DNA of 48,238 nucleotides from Pelethousia sp002409725 (GCA_937915455.1 CALDNN010000166.1:1-48238), one strand, 5' to 3'; positions 1 to 11,194 are shown, numbered from the stretch's first letter. Notes: generated by a model from the sequence alone, not told the origin. Made by a program: numbers and translations.

Positions 1-50
1 CTTAAGTTTAGAGGATGTCCTTCATAATTTAAAAGGAGGAATCGTACAGC

Positions 51-1025
51 ATGGATTATGAAAAAATTAAAGAATTAGAGGAGACAATAAGCAGTGATTA
101 TAATAACACTGTGGGCATTGTCGTACAAAAAAACGGTGAAACGCTATATGAAAACTACTTTAACGGGTATACTGCCGATAACACATTTCATGTGTACTCG
201 GTGACAAAAAGCGTTTTTTCCGCGCTGCTTGGTATTGCCATCGATAAAGACTATATCAAAAGTGTAGACCAGAAGGTATTGGACTTTTTTCCGGACTACA
301 CGGTTGCAGAAAGCGAAGAAACGATACAGCGTGTTACGATCAAAGATATGCTGACCATGACCGCCCCATATAAATATAAGGCGGAACCATATGAAGCATT
401 TTTCATGAGTGAAAATTGGATGAAGTTTGCGCTTGATTTATTGGGCGGTGAGAGTCAGATAGGAGAATTTTTGTATTCCGGTATTGTAGGAACACACATT
501 TTGTCTGGCGTTCTTGCGAAAGCAACAGGCAGGCCAATACTTGAATTTGCGACAGAACATCTATTCTCGCCAATGGGAATCCGTGTTCCGCGCAATGTGA
601 CGCTCCGTACGAAAGAAGAGCATATCGCCATCATGGGTGATAAAAACACCAGTGGCTGGGCTATTGACCCGCAAGGGATAAACCCGGCAGGATGGGGCCT
701 TTTCCTGACACCTGTCGATATGGCCAAAATAGGCCGGCTATATTTAGACAACGGCATGTGGAACGGGAAGCAAATTGTACCGGCTTGGTGGGTATCTGAA
801 AGCACAAAGGAGCATAGCCGATGGGGTGAGCTGTCTTATGGCTACCTGTGGTGGATTATTGACAATAAAAGGCATGCCTACGCCGCTATGGGGGATGGAG
901 GAAATGTTATTTATATCGATACGCAAAAGCAAATGGTCATCTCCATTGCCTCTCTGTTTGTGCCGGACGCCAAGGACAGGATCGGGCTTATTATGGAGCA
1001 TATTGTACCAATATTTGAGGATTAA
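51..1025 (+). CDS. Serine hydrolase of the beta-lactamase / penicillin-binding-protein-like family
   Basis: 324 aa. A serine beta-lactamase-like fold is indicated by an S-V-T-K motif (Ser50, Lys53; nucleophile and base), a later F-L-Y-S-G stretch around residue 143 in the place of the usual Y-S-N, and G-D-G-G near residue 283 in the place of the HxG/KTG box. The family includes esterases, D-amino-acid peptidases and class C-like enzymes; the substrate cannot be told. No signal peptide is visible, so it is probably cytoplasmic. The start is supported by AAAAGGAGGA at 31-40. The gene is clearly richer in A+T than the genes that follow, which suggests a different origin. It is followed by a terminator and faces the convergent gdhA. 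Confidence 0.8.
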   Translation: MDYEKIKELEETISSDYNNTVGIVVQKNGETLYENYFNGYTADNTFHVYSVTKSVFSALLGIAIDKDYIKSVDQKVLDFFPDYTVAESEETIQRVTIKDMLTMTAPYKYKAEPYEAFFMSENWMKFALDLLGGESQIGEFLYSGIVGTHILSGVLAKATGRPILEFATEHLFSPMGIRVPRNVTLRTKEEHIAIMGDKNTSGWAIDPQGINPAGWGLFLTPVDMAKIGRLYLDNGMWNGKQIVPAWWVSESTKEHSRWGELSYGYLWWIIDNKRHAYAAMGDGGNVIYIDTQKQMVISIASLFVPDAKDRIGLIMEHIVPIFED

Positions 1026-1094
1026 ACATATCGAATTCCACTTGACAGAGAGCTTATGCGTGTAATTTAAGCAGTATTCGAAACATAATAGAAA

Positions 1095-1122
1095 CGGTGA
1101 GGAATTTTCCTCACCGCTTTTC
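1095..1122 (+). terminator. Intrinsic terminator after the serine hydrolase gene, probably bidirectional
   Basis: A perfect 10-bp stem (CGGTGAGGAA at 1095-1104 with its complement at 1107-1116) is followed by CTTTTCT on the plus strand. On the minus strand the same stem is followed by TTTC, so it may also end gdhA transcription. Confidence 0.8.
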
Positions 1123-1171
1123 TCATGTCACCGCCCCATATGCGGCGCCTGCTTTTATTGCCATTTTGCGA

Positions 1172-2518
1172 TTAGACTATGCCCTGGGCCATCATGGCAT
1201 CGGCCACCTTCTTGAAGCCGGCGATATTGGCCCCGGCCACGAGGTTGTAACCCAGGCCGGATTCAGCTGCAGCCTTAGCGGAGGCGGCATGGATGTTGAT
1301 CATGATGTTGCGCAGCATGCTGTCCACCTCTTCGGGCCTCCAGGTAAGACGCTCTGAGTTCTGGCTCATTTCCAAACCGGAAACGGACACGCCGCCCGCG
1401 TTCACGGCCTTGGAGGGGCCCACGACCAGGCCCTTTTCCATGAGGAAGAAGAGGGCTTCATTGGTGGTGGGCATATTGGCCACTTCGATATAATACTTGG
1501 TGCCGTTGGCCAGGATCTGCTCCGCTTCCTTCATGCCGATCTCATTTTGATAAGCGCAGGGCATGCAGATATCTGCCTTCTGGCCCCAGGGCTTCAGGCC
1601 GGGGAAGAACTGCACGCCGAATTTATCGGCATAATCCTGGGCCTTGTTGCGGCCGGAGTTCCGCATGGTTACCATGTAATCCCACTTTTCCTTCGTGGCG
1701 ATACCCTCAGGATCGTAGCAATAACCATCCGGGCCGGCCAGGGTGATGACTTTCGCACCGAGCTGGCTGGCCTTTTGGGCCACGCCCCAAGCCACGTTGC
1801 CAAAGCCGGACATGGCGATGGTCTTGCCCTTGATATCGTCGTTCTCGTGCTTGAGCACTTCGCAAACATAGTAGATCGCGCCAAAGCCGGTGGCCTCGGG
1901 CCGGAAGGGGCTGCCGCCGAAGGAGGGGCCCTTGCCGGTGAGCACGCCGTTCTCATACGCGCCGCGGATACGCTTATACTGGCCAAAGAGATAGCCGACC
2001 TCGCGGGCGCCCACGCCGATATCACCTGCGGGCACATCCACATTAGGGCCGATATGGCGCTGCAGCTCCGTCATGAAGGCCTGGCAGAAGCGCATGATCT
2101 CGGCATCGCTCTTGCCGTTGGGGTCAAAATCGGAGCCGCCCTTGCCGCCGCCCATGGGCAGGGAGGTGAGGCTGTTTTTAAAGGTTTGTTCAAAACCAAG
2201 GAATTTCATCACGGAAAGGTTTACGTGCGAAGCGAAGCGCAGGCCGCCCTTGTAGGGGCCGATGGCGCTGTTGAACTGGACGCGATAGCCGCGGTTGACC
2301 TGCACGTGGCCGGCGTCGTCCACCCAGGAAACGCGGAACTCGATGGTACGCTCGGGCTCGGTGAGCCGCTCGAGCAGGCCAGCTTTCTCATATTCGGGAT
2401 GCTGGCTGACCACGGTCTCCAGGCTGCGGAGGACTTCTTCTACGGTTTGCAGGAATTCGGGCTCGTGTGCGTCGCGCTTTTTAACTTTTTCGAGGACTGC
2501 TTCGATGTAAGCGTTCAT
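1172..2518 (-). CDS. gdhA: NADP-specific glutamate dehydrogenase
   Basis: 448 aa, the usual length for the hexameric bacterial enzyme (reductive amination of 2-oxoglutarate to glutamate with NADPH). Visible hallmarks are YKGGLRF with Lys90, PMGGGKGGSDFDP with the catalytic Lys126, GSPFRPEATGFG, and the dinucleotide-binding GFGNVAWG in the second domain. The start is supported by GGAGG seven bases upstream. It is transcribed alone from a near-consensus promoter at 2631-2659. Glutamine synthetase lies just upstream on the same strand but behind its own terminator, so the two ammonia-assimilating enzymes are neighbours with separate control. Confidence 0.97.
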   Translation of the reverse strand: MNAYIEAVLEKVKKRDAHEPEFLQTVEEVLRSLETVVSQHPEYEKAGLLERLTEPERTIEFRVSWVDDAGHVQVNRGYRVQFNSAIGPYKGGLRFASHVNLSVMKFLGFEQTFKNSLTSLPMGGGKGGSDFDPNGKSDAEIMRFCQAFMTELQRHIGPNVDVPAGDIGVGAREVGYLFGQYKRIRGAYENGVLTGKGPSFGGSPFRPEATGFGAIYYVCEVLKHENDDIKGKTIAMSGFGNVAWGVAQKASQLGAKVITLAGPDGYCYDPEGIATKEKWDYMVTMRNSGRNKAQDYADKFGVQFFPGLKPWGQKADICMPCAYQNEIGMKEAEQILANGTKYYIEVANMPTTNEALFFLMEKGLVVGPSKAVNAGGVSVSGLEMSQNSERLTWRPEEVDSMLRNIMINIHAASAKAAAESGLGYNLVAGANIAGFKKVADAMMAQGIV

Positions 2519-2630
2519 TTGATACCTCCAACAATGGTTGCTTATTTAACCCCGCCTGATACGGGGAAATGATGGGCGATGGAAGTACATAAGAAAACGA
2601 TGGCAATGACCCGGCCACTCGTCTGTAAAT

Positions 2631-2659
2631 ATGATAAATCTCGCCCGAGTATCTGTCAA
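2631..2659 (-). promoter_or_regulatory. Sigma-A-type promoter of gdhA
   Basis: On the minus strand TTGACA (2659-2654) and TATCAT (2636-2631) are separated by exactly 17 bases. Transcription would start near 2624, giving a leader of about 105 nt. A small CCCCG/CGGGG hairpin lies in the leader at 2550-2566; no known riboswitch was recognised. Confidence 0.8.
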
Positions 2660-2723
2660 GACGCATCCGGGGATATACCGCGCAAATAAACCATTAGGAT
2701 CTTTTATATGCGGCGGTGCGCCT

Positions 2724-2751
2724 GAAAAAACAAGGGGCGCTTACGCGCCCC
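2724..2751 (-). terminator. Terminator of the glutamine synthetase gene
   Basis: On the minus strand GGGGCGC (2751-2745) pairs with GCGCCCC (2740-2734) around a 4-base loop and is followed by TTGTTTTTT. It lies ten bases after the glnN stop codon and separates glnN from the gdhA promoter. Confidence 0.88.
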
Positions 2752-2760
2752 ATGTCATAA

Positions 2761-4839
2761 TTATAAATCGAACAGGAGCTCCTCATAGGAGGGCAGGGGC
2801 CAGACCGAGCAGGGCGCGGCCTGCTCCAAGCTATCCGCGGCGGCGCGCACGTCGCGCATCGCGGGCAGGATGTGATCCTTGCAGTAGAGGGCGTCCGCGT
2901 GGCAGCCATCGCCCTCGGGGAGGGCCAGTGCTTCGGCCAAAGCGCCGCAGGCGCGATGCAATTCGGTGGAGCCGTTGGAAAGCCGGGTCAACAGCTCTTC
3001 CTCCACGCTGCCGTCCATGATGAGGCTGCGCTTGAGGGATACGGCTTCAGCCAGCTCCTTTTGATAGGCGATCATGGCGGGCAGCACGCTGCGCCGGGTG
3101 ATCTCGAGAAGCGTGGCCCCCTCGATGTGCACCATCTTTACATAGTTTTCCAGCTGGATCTCGTAGCGGCAGCGCAATTCCCGCTCGGTGAAGATGCCAT
3201 AGCGGGCAAAAAGCTCAATGTTTTTGGGCGCAATAAAGCTGGGCAGGGCGTCCGCCGTGGTGGGCAGGTTCAACAGTCCCCGCCTTTCCGCTTCGGCGGT
3301 CCAATCGGCGCTGTAGCCGTTGCCACTGAAGAGGATGCGCTTGTGATCCCGTACTGCGTGCCGGATGGTGCGGAAGGCCTCATGGCGGAAATCGGCGGCC
3401 TTTTCCAGCTTGTCCGCGAACTGGCGTAGGGATTCGGCCACGATGGTATTGAGCACGGTATTGACATCCGCAATGGAATGGCTGGCGCCGGGCATGCGGA
3501 ATTCGAACTTGTTGCCTGTAAAGGCGAAGGGAGAGGTACGGTTGCGGTCCGTGGTATCCATGGGCAGGGAGGGCACCACGCAAACGCCGCTCTCCAGCAT
3601 GCGCACAGCCCCTTCAACGTAATCCTCCTTGCGCTCGATGGAGCCCAAGAGATCGGCAAGCGTATCGCCCAGATAAACGGAGATGATGGCCGGGGGCGCT
3701 TCAAAGCCGCCTAGGCGCTGGTCGTTGCCGGCGCCGGATACAGCTACCCGCAGCAGATCCTGATAGGTATCCACAGCCTGGATGACCGCGGCGAGGAAGA
3801 GCAGGAACTGAAGGTTATCCTTGGGGCTTTTGCCGGGTTCGAGCAGATTTACGCCCGTATCCGTGGCCAAAGACCAATTGTTGTGCTTGCCGCTGCCGTT
3901 GATGCCGGCAAAAGGCTTTTCGTGCAGCAAACAAACCATGCCGTGCCGAAGGGCTGTATTGCGCAGGGACTCCATCACCAGCTGGTTGTGATCCGTGGCT
4001 GCGTTGGCGTCCGAATAGACGCAGGCCAGCTCATATTGGCCGGGGGCCGCTTCCTTGTGTTCGGTTTTGGCGAAAACGCCCAGGTTCCAAAGCTCCGCGT
4101 CCACATCCCGCATAAAAGCGACCACGCGGGGCGAGAGCGCGCCGAAATAGTGATCTTCCAGCTCCTGACCTTTGGGCGCGGGCGCGCCCAGCAGGGTGCG
4201 CGAGCAGAAGCGTAGATCGGGTCGTTTGTCGAAAAGCTCCTTTTTAACCAGGAAATATTCCTGTTCGGCTCCGGCGGTGGCGATTACCCGGCGCACATCC
4301 TCATGGCCGAAAAGATGCAGGATACGGCGGGCCTGCTCATCAATGGCCTGCATGGAGCGCAGAAGGGGCGTTTTCTTATCCAGCGAATCGCCGCTGTAGG
4401 AGCAGAAGATGGTGGGGATGCAAAGAGTGCCATCTTTAATGAAGGCATAGCTGGTTGGATCCCAGGCTGTGTAGCCCCGGGCCTCGAAGGTGGCTCGAAG
4501 GCCGCCCGAAGGGAAGCTCGAAGCATCCGGCTCGCCCATGACCAGCTCCTTGGCGGAGAATTCCAGCATGGCGCTGCCATCCGGGGCAGGTGAAAGGAAG
4601 CCGTCGTGCTTTTCGGCTGTGCAGCCCGTGAGGGGCTGGAACCAATGGGTGAAGTGGGTGGCGCCCTTTTGGATGGCCCATTCCTTCATGGCTAGGGCCA
4701 CCTCGCCGGCCACATCCACCTCCAGCGGCTTGCCGCAGCGGATGGTGTCCTTGAGGGCCAGGTAGGTTTGGGCCGGCAGCCGTGCCTTCATGGCCGCGTC
4801 GTTAAATACGAATTCGCCAAAGGTTACGGGTATGCTCAT
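2761..4839 (-). CDS. glnN: Glutamine synthetase type III
   Basis: 692 aa, close to the roughly 700 aa of GSIII and much longer than GSI or GSII. The N-terminal GSIII-specific region contains THFTHWFQPLTGCTAEKHD; the catalytic core has AGAEQEYFLV (metal ligand Glu), GQYELACVYSDAN, NGSGKHNNWS and NRTSPFAFTGNKFEFRMPG. The C-terminal third is the typical helical extension. It makes glutamine from glutamate, ammonia and ATP in the cytoplasm. AGGAGCG before ATG 4839 supports the start. It is monocistronic, with a promoter at 4942-4970 and a terminator at 2724-2751. Confidence 0.96.
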   Translation of the reverse strand: MSIPVTFGEFVFNDAAMKARLPAQTYLALKDTIRCGKPLEVDVAGEVALAMKEWAIQKGATHFTHWFQPLTGCTAEKHDGFLSPAPDGSAMLEFSAKELVMGEPDASSFPSGGLRATFEARGYTAWDPTSYAFIKDGTLCIPTIFCSYSGDSLDKKTPLLRSMQAIDEQARRILHLFGHEDVRRVIATAGAEQEYFLVKKELFDKRPDLRFCSRTLLGAPAPKGQELEDHYFGALSPRVVAFMRDVDAELWNLGVFAKTEHKEAAPGQYELACVYSDANAATDHNQLVMESLRNTALRHGMVCLLHEKPFAGINGSGKHNNWSLATDTGVNLLEPGKSPKDNLQFLLFLAAVIQAVDTYQDLLRVAVSGAGNDQRLGGFEAPPAIISVYLGDTLADLLGSIERKEDYVEGAVRMLESGVCVVPSLPMDTTDRNRTSPFAFTGNKFEFRMPGASHSIADVNTVLNTIVAESLRQFADKLEKAADFRHEAFRTIRHAVRDHKRILFSGNGYSADWTAEAERRGLLNLPTTADALPSFIAPKNIELFARYGIFTERELRCRYEIQLENYVKMVHIEGATLLEITRRSVLPAMIAYQKELAEAVSLKRSLIMDGSVEEELLTRLSNGSTELHRACGALAEALALPEGDGCHADALYCKDHILPAMRDVRAAADSLEQAAPCSVWPLPSYEELLFDL

Positions 4840-4941
4840 GATCCGCTCCTTTTATCAAAATTTAAAAATTATATGGAAGCGGCCGAGGCCGCCGTCATAA
4901 CGCGTTAAAGCAGGATGCGATCCTGAAAAAACAATCCATTC

Positions 4942-4970
4942 AGTATATGATGGATGGGGCCCAAAGTCAA
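4942..4970 (-). promoter_or_regulatory. Sigma-A-type promoter of glnN
   Basis: Minus-strand TTGACT (4970-4965) and TATACT (4947-4942) are 17 bases apart. The leader of about 95 nt can form two small hairpins: CAGGAT/ATCCTG around 4911-4925 and GCGGCC/GGCCGC at 4879-4892. The loops are too short for the two hexanucleotide-loop hairpins bound by ANTAR antiterminators, so leader control is only a possibility. Confidence 0.75.
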
Positions 4971-4999
4971 TAAAAAGGCCGCAATTTGCCAGCTCCACT

Positions 5000-5758
5000 T
5001 TAGGTGAGCTTGCCCGCGAGGGTGTAGGCGATCACGGCGAGGCCCTCGCGCAAGTAGTTGTTGGGCGCGCTGTACCAGATATCCCGGGCGGGGATACCGG
5101 CGGCCGCGATGCCGTGCATAGCCGCCACCCTGCGGGACCGGTATAAATGGAAGCCCGTGGTCACGAAGGCCACGGAAGCATCCGGCCCGAAGCGCTCATC
5201 CAGGATGGTCTTGCAGAACTTAAAGTTTTCATAGGTGCTGGCGGACCGATCCTCCAAGATAACGCGGGCCGGGTCGACGCCATGGGCTGTGAGATATTCG
5301 GCCATGGCCCTGGCCTCGGACACGGACTCCTGCGGGCCCTGGCCGCCGGAAACGATCACGGTGGTATCCGGGCTTTGGGCAAGGTAGGCAAGGGCCGCAT
5401 CCAGCCGGTAGCGCAGGGTGAGGGAGGGGCGGCCGTTTCGCACGGCGCAGCCCAGCACGATGAGCACATCGCGATTCGGTTCCACTTCCTCATGCTCCGC
5501 ACTCTTGAGAAAGAGCGTCATGCTGGCCGCCACCAGGAAAAAGGCGGCGTAAAGGCAGATGATAAGCGCCTTACAGGCATGGCCCACGGGCGTGGCGAAC
5601 CAGGCCGAAAGGGCAGGGTAGAAGAGGGCCAGCAGTACCAGCGGCACGCCCAGCACAGCGGGCAGGGCCGTGCCCAGGTTGCCGTTGGATACCATGGAAA
5701 GCGCCACGGTATCCAGCGTGAGCAGCGCGCCTATGATAAAAAAGAAAATCCGCAGCAT
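5000..5758 (-). CDS. YdcF/SanA-family (DUF218) membrane protein
   Basis: 252 aa. Three hydrophobic segments in the first about 105 residues (roughly 1-23, 32-57 and 64-85) precede a DUF218 domain with DVLIVLGCAVRNGRPS, VIVSGGQGPQE, EDRSASTYEN and TTGFHLYRSRR. Family members are linked to envelope or vancomycin-sensitivity phenotypes, but the reaction is not firmly established. A longer reading frame runs upstream to 5995, but that part is the proline/serine-rich shadow of the minisatellite in the neighbouring gene. ATG 5758 has GGAGG in front and lies one base after the stop of the EamA gene, so the two are co-transcribed. Confidence 0.82.
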   Translation of the reverse strand: MLRIFFFIIGALLTLDTVALSMVSNGNLGTALPAVLGVPLVLLALFYPALSAWFATPVGHACKALIICLYAAFFLVAASMTLFLKSAEHEEVEPNRDVLIVLGCAVRNGRPSLTLRYRLDAALAYLAQSPDTTVIVSGGQGPQESVSEARAMAEYLTAHGVDPARVILEDRSASTYENFKFCKTILDERFGPDASVAFVTTGFHLYRSRRVAAMHGIAAAGIPARDIWYSAPNNYLREGLAVIAYTLAGKLT

Positions 5759-5759
5759 A

Positions 5760-6839
5760 TCAAGCCTCCGTTTCCGCCGCCGTATCCGCCGCAGGCGGCG
5801 CGAGTTCTTCGACGGCTTCGGGTTGGACCGGTTCTGGCTGGAGAGTCCCGGGCTGGAGAGTCCCGGGCTGGAGAGTCCCGGGCTGGAGAGCCCCGGGCTG
5901 GACGGCCTCGGCGGAGAGGGCGGCGCGGGGCAGGGCATTGGCCCCATATACACCCATGAGCACCAGCAGCGTGCCCAGGCCCTGGAGTAGGTCAAAGCCT
6001 TCGTCCAAGAGGAGTACGCCGGCCAGCACGCTCACCAGCGTGGTCGCGCCGGCAAAACTGCCCGCGCGGCCCGGCCCCAGCCTCGAGATGGCCAGGTTGC
6101 GCAGGATGTAGGCGATTACGGAACAGCCCACGGCCAGGTAGAGGCAGCCCAGGAGGAAGGCTCGGTTATGAAAGGGCAGCAGGAAAAACGTGGACAGCGT
6201 GCCCGCAAGGCCGTTCTCGATTAGGGCGATAGCGGTAAAAACCACCGCGCCCACACCGGCCATCACATAGGAGCGCTCCACGCCCGTGTAGGCGCTAAAG
6301 CGGCGCGTGAGGTTTAAAAACACGGCGTCGCTCACCGCGGCCAGCATCACCAGCAGGTAGCCGGCAAGGCTGAAGGATGCGGCGGCCCCCTTGGTGGCCC
6401 CCACCAGAATCACGCCCAGAACGGAGATGGTGATGCTGACCCATTGCCGCCGGGTGGGTTGTTCTTTGGTGAGGATGGGCATGAGCAGCAGGGTGATGAG
6501 GGGGATGCAGGCGATGATGGTGCCGCTCTCGCTGGAGCTGATGCGCGTAAGGCCAAAGGTTTCCCCCAGAAAGTATAAAATGGGCTGGAAGAGGGAAACG
6601 AAAAGGAGGGGCCAAAGGCTTTTTCCCTTCAGCTGGATTTTGAATATGCCCAGCGCCGCGCAAAGGGACATGGCCGCAAAGGCCATGATGAAGCGCCAGC
6701 TCAACAGGCTGAAAACCGGGGCCTGGGAAACGGCAACTTTGGTGGCCAAAAAGCTGAAGCCGAACAGGCCGGAAGCGGCCAGCGCGCAAACGACGCCCAG
6801 CGCCTGGCCCGTTTGGCTTTTTTCCATGGTTTGCTTCAT
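5760..6839 (-). CDS. EamA/DMT-family transporter with repeat-bearing C-terminus
   Basis: 359 aa, about ten membrane segments in two EamA halves, as in drug/metabolite exporters (cytoplasmic membrane; substrate unknown). Typical stretches are LFGFSFLATKVAV near the N-terminus, GETFGLTRISSSESGTI and ISVLGVILVG. ATG 6839 was chosen because GGGGGAGG lies nine bases upstream and the mature fold begins soon after; the frame stays open to 6992 but without a better start. The last about 60 residues form a hydrophilic tail with tandem GTLQP pentapeptides that is not part of the family fold. It is followed after one base by the ydcF-like gene. Confidence 0.85.
   Translation of the reverse strand: MKQTMEKSQTGQALGVVCALAASGLFGFSFLATKVAVSQAPVFSLLSWRFIMAFAAMSLCAALGIFKIQLKGKSLWPLLFVSLFQPILYFLGETFGLTRISSSESGTIIACIPLITLLLMPILTKEQPTRRQWVSITISVLGVILVGATKGAAASFSLAGYLLVMLAAVSDAVFLNLTRRFSAYTGVERSYVMAGVGAVVFTAIALIENGLAGTLSTFFLLPFHNRAFLLGCLYLAVGCSVIAYILRNLAISRLGPGRAGSFAGATTLVSVLAGVLLLDEGFDLLQGLGTLLVLMGVYGANALPRAALSAEAVQPGALQPGTLQPGTLQPGTLQPEPVQPEAVEELAPPAADTAAETEA
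5837..5907. repeat. 15-bp tandem repeat (minisatellite) in the EamA gene
   Basis: Four head-to-tail 15-bp units (GCTGGAGAGTCCCGG) occupy 5837-5896; the fourth has one T to C change and a degenerate partial unit follows at 5897-5907. Units are multiples of three, so copy-number change would keep the frame. In the EamA frame they encode the pentapeptide GTLQP; in the overlapping frame they read SSPGL. Confidence 0.92.
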
Positions 6840-6964
6840 CCCGCTGTGCCTCCCCCTTCTTAATATACCTACAGAGGGTATCATAACACAGATGGCCCCC
6901 GCGCCGAAAGCCCTTGTTGAAGATACGCGTATGCAAAGTTTTGGTGACGAATGATGCGTCGGGT

Positions 6965-6993
6965 TTGTAACGCGGGTGGATGTATGGTACAAT
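6965..6993 (+). promoter_or_regulatory. Sigma-A-type promoter of secA
   Basis: TTGTAA (6965-6970) and TACAAT (6988-6993) with a 17-base spacer, followed by a leader of about 30 nt containing CTGGAGG before the secA start. Confidence 0.72.
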
Positions 6994-7030
6994 TGCTGTT
7001 AGCAAAATCTAGGGCCTGGAGGCATTTGAC

Positions 7031-9790
<2,760 letters not shown>

Positions 9791-9848
9791 AATAGGATTT
9801 TGTACCTTCAATAAATATGAATCTCTATTATAAAAGGAAGTGAGAACT

Positions 9849-10950
9849 TTGGTACAACTGGACGAATACCGCCAGAAGCTGGAAGCTGCCAGCGACATAC
9901 TCAAAGAGGCAGGTGACTCACTTTGACCTGGCTGGATTAGCAGCCGAGAAGGAGCGCCTGGAAGAAGAGATGGCCCGCGAGGGCTTTTGGGACGATATTG
10001 ACGCGGCCAACAAGGCCAATCAGCGCATGAAGACCCTCACGGCCAAGCTTGCGAACTACCGCCGCCTGGAAAGAGCCGCGCAGGATGTGGCTACGCTGAT
10101 GGAGATGGCCGAGGAGGAAAACGACGAGAGCCTGCTCTCCGAGATCGCAGCCGAATACACGGCCTTTGAAAAGAACGTGGAGGCCCTGCGCCTGAGCACC
10201 CTGCTCAAAGGCCCCTACGACGGCTGTAACGCCGTGCTCTCGCTGCACGCGGGCGCGGGCGGCACAGAGGCCCAGGATTGGGTATCTCTGCTCTACCGCA
10301 TGTATTGCCGCTATTGTGAGAATAAGGGCTATACCGTGAAGGAGCTGGACTATCTCGACGGCGAGGAGGCCGGCATCAAAAACGTCACCTTCGAGGTGCA
10401 GGGTGACAGCGCCTATGGCTATCTCAAGGCTGAAAAGGGCGTGCATAGGCTGGTACGCATGTCCCCCTTTGATTCCTCGGGCAGGCGGCATACCTCCTTT
10501 GCTTCACTCGATGTGACCCCGATCTTCGACGACGATACGAACCATGTAGAGATCGACATGGACGACGTGCGGGTGGATACCTACCGTGCCAGCGGCGCTG
10601 GCGGCCAGCACGTGAACAAGACCAGCTCCGCCATCCGACTCACCCACTTGCCCACGGGCATCGTGGTGCAATGCCAGAATGAGCGCAGCCAGCTGCAAAA
10701 TAAAGAGGTGGCCATGCGCATGCTCAAGGGCAAGCTCGTCGAGCTACAGGAGCGAGAGCACGAGGAGCATATGGCCCAGATCAAGGGCGAGATGAAGCGC
10801 ATCGAGTGGGGTAGCCAAATCCGCAGCTACGTTTTCCAGCCCTACACCATGGTTAAGGATCACCGGACCGGTGTGGAGGATGGCAACATCCAGGCAGTAA
10901 TGGACGGAGAGCTGGATGAATTCATCAACGCATACCTGGTGCAATCCTGA
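9849..10950 (+). CDS. prfB: Peptide chain release factor 2, expressed by programmed +1 frameshift
   Basis: RF2 reads UGA and UAA and releases the finished protein. The first 25 codons start at TTG 9849 (AAGGAAGTGA upstream) and end at an in-frame TGA (9924-9926); reading continues in the +1 frame from GAC 9925, giving 366 aa, the normal length. The joined N-terminus (VQLDEYRQKLEAASDILKE, then DSL-DLAG) matches RF2 proteins. The RF2-specific codon-recognition tripeptide SPF is at about residues 205-207 and the catalytic GGQ (SGAGGQHVNKT) at about 251-253. An annotation starting at GTG 9913 would lose the real N-terminus. Confidence 0.96.
9911..9927 (+). promoter_or_regulatory. Programmed +1 ribosomal frameshift site of prfB
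   Basis: An internal Shine-Dalgarno-like AGGTGA (9911-9916) lies just before CTT TGA C (9921-9927). Low RF2 slows termination at TGA and the Leu-tRNA slips from CTT to TTT, so RF2 controls its own level. This is the classical arrangement. Confidence 0.95.
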
Positions 10951-10973
10951 TTGAGCAATCCGAATTGTGTCGC

Positions 10974-10997
10974 CGGCGGCCCCATTTGGGGCCGCTT
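10974..10997 (+). repeat. Left 24-bp target duplication flanking mobile element copy 1 (a hairpin)
   Basis: The 24 bases are identical to 11195-11218. They contain a perfect hairpin, GCGGCCCC-ATTT-GGGGCCGC, ending in TT, so the duplicated target is a terminator-type stem-loop just after prfB. Confidence 0.88.
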
Positions 10998-11194
10998 CAG
11001 CGTGTCAAAAAAGTGGCTATGCCACTTTTTTGAGTTTACAGGGTTTGCTTGTGCCTGGGGGCACGGCCAGCAAACCCTGCAGGGAAACCCTTGCTACGCA
11101 AGGTCTTTCGCCGCCACCGCTCCTGTCGCTGGCGGCGAATAGAGCCTCCGGGGGCTACGGCCCCCGAACCCCTAAGGACTTTTTTGACAGTCTG
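10998..11194 (+). mobile_element. Miniature inverted-repeat element, copy 1 (197 bp)
   Basis: The ends are CAGCGTGTCAAAAAAGT and ACTTTTTTGACAGTCTG, complementary at 15 of 17 positions. There is no plausible gene inside. The interior is a chain of stem-loops: AAAAAAGTGGC/GCCACTTTTTT (11007-11031); a long arm with CAGGGTTTGCT/AGCAAACCCTG; CCTTGC/GCAAGG; TTCGCCGCCA/TGGCGGCGAA; and GGGGGC/GCCCCC. Exact 24-bp direct repeats flank it. A copy over 90% identical by eye lies in reverse orientation at 20831-21023. Non-autonomous (MITE-like) transposition is inferred; no transposase is in the window. Confidence 0.85.

Noticed and set aside
1547..2572. Long plus-strand frame (341 codons) antisense to gdhA
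   Set aside because: Composition is that of a GC-rich shadow frame, it has no ribosome binding site, and gdhA is certain on the other strand.
4860..4945. ANTAR-type or glutamine-sensing leader before glnN
   Set aside because: The two hairpins have 2-3 base loops, not the hexanucleotide loops of ANTAR targets, and no glutamine riboswitch core was recognised.
5759..5995. Upstream extension of the YdcF-family frame with SSPGL repeats
   Set aside because: It is the other-frame reading of the EamA minisatellite; ATG 5758 has a good ribosome binding site and the family N-terminus.
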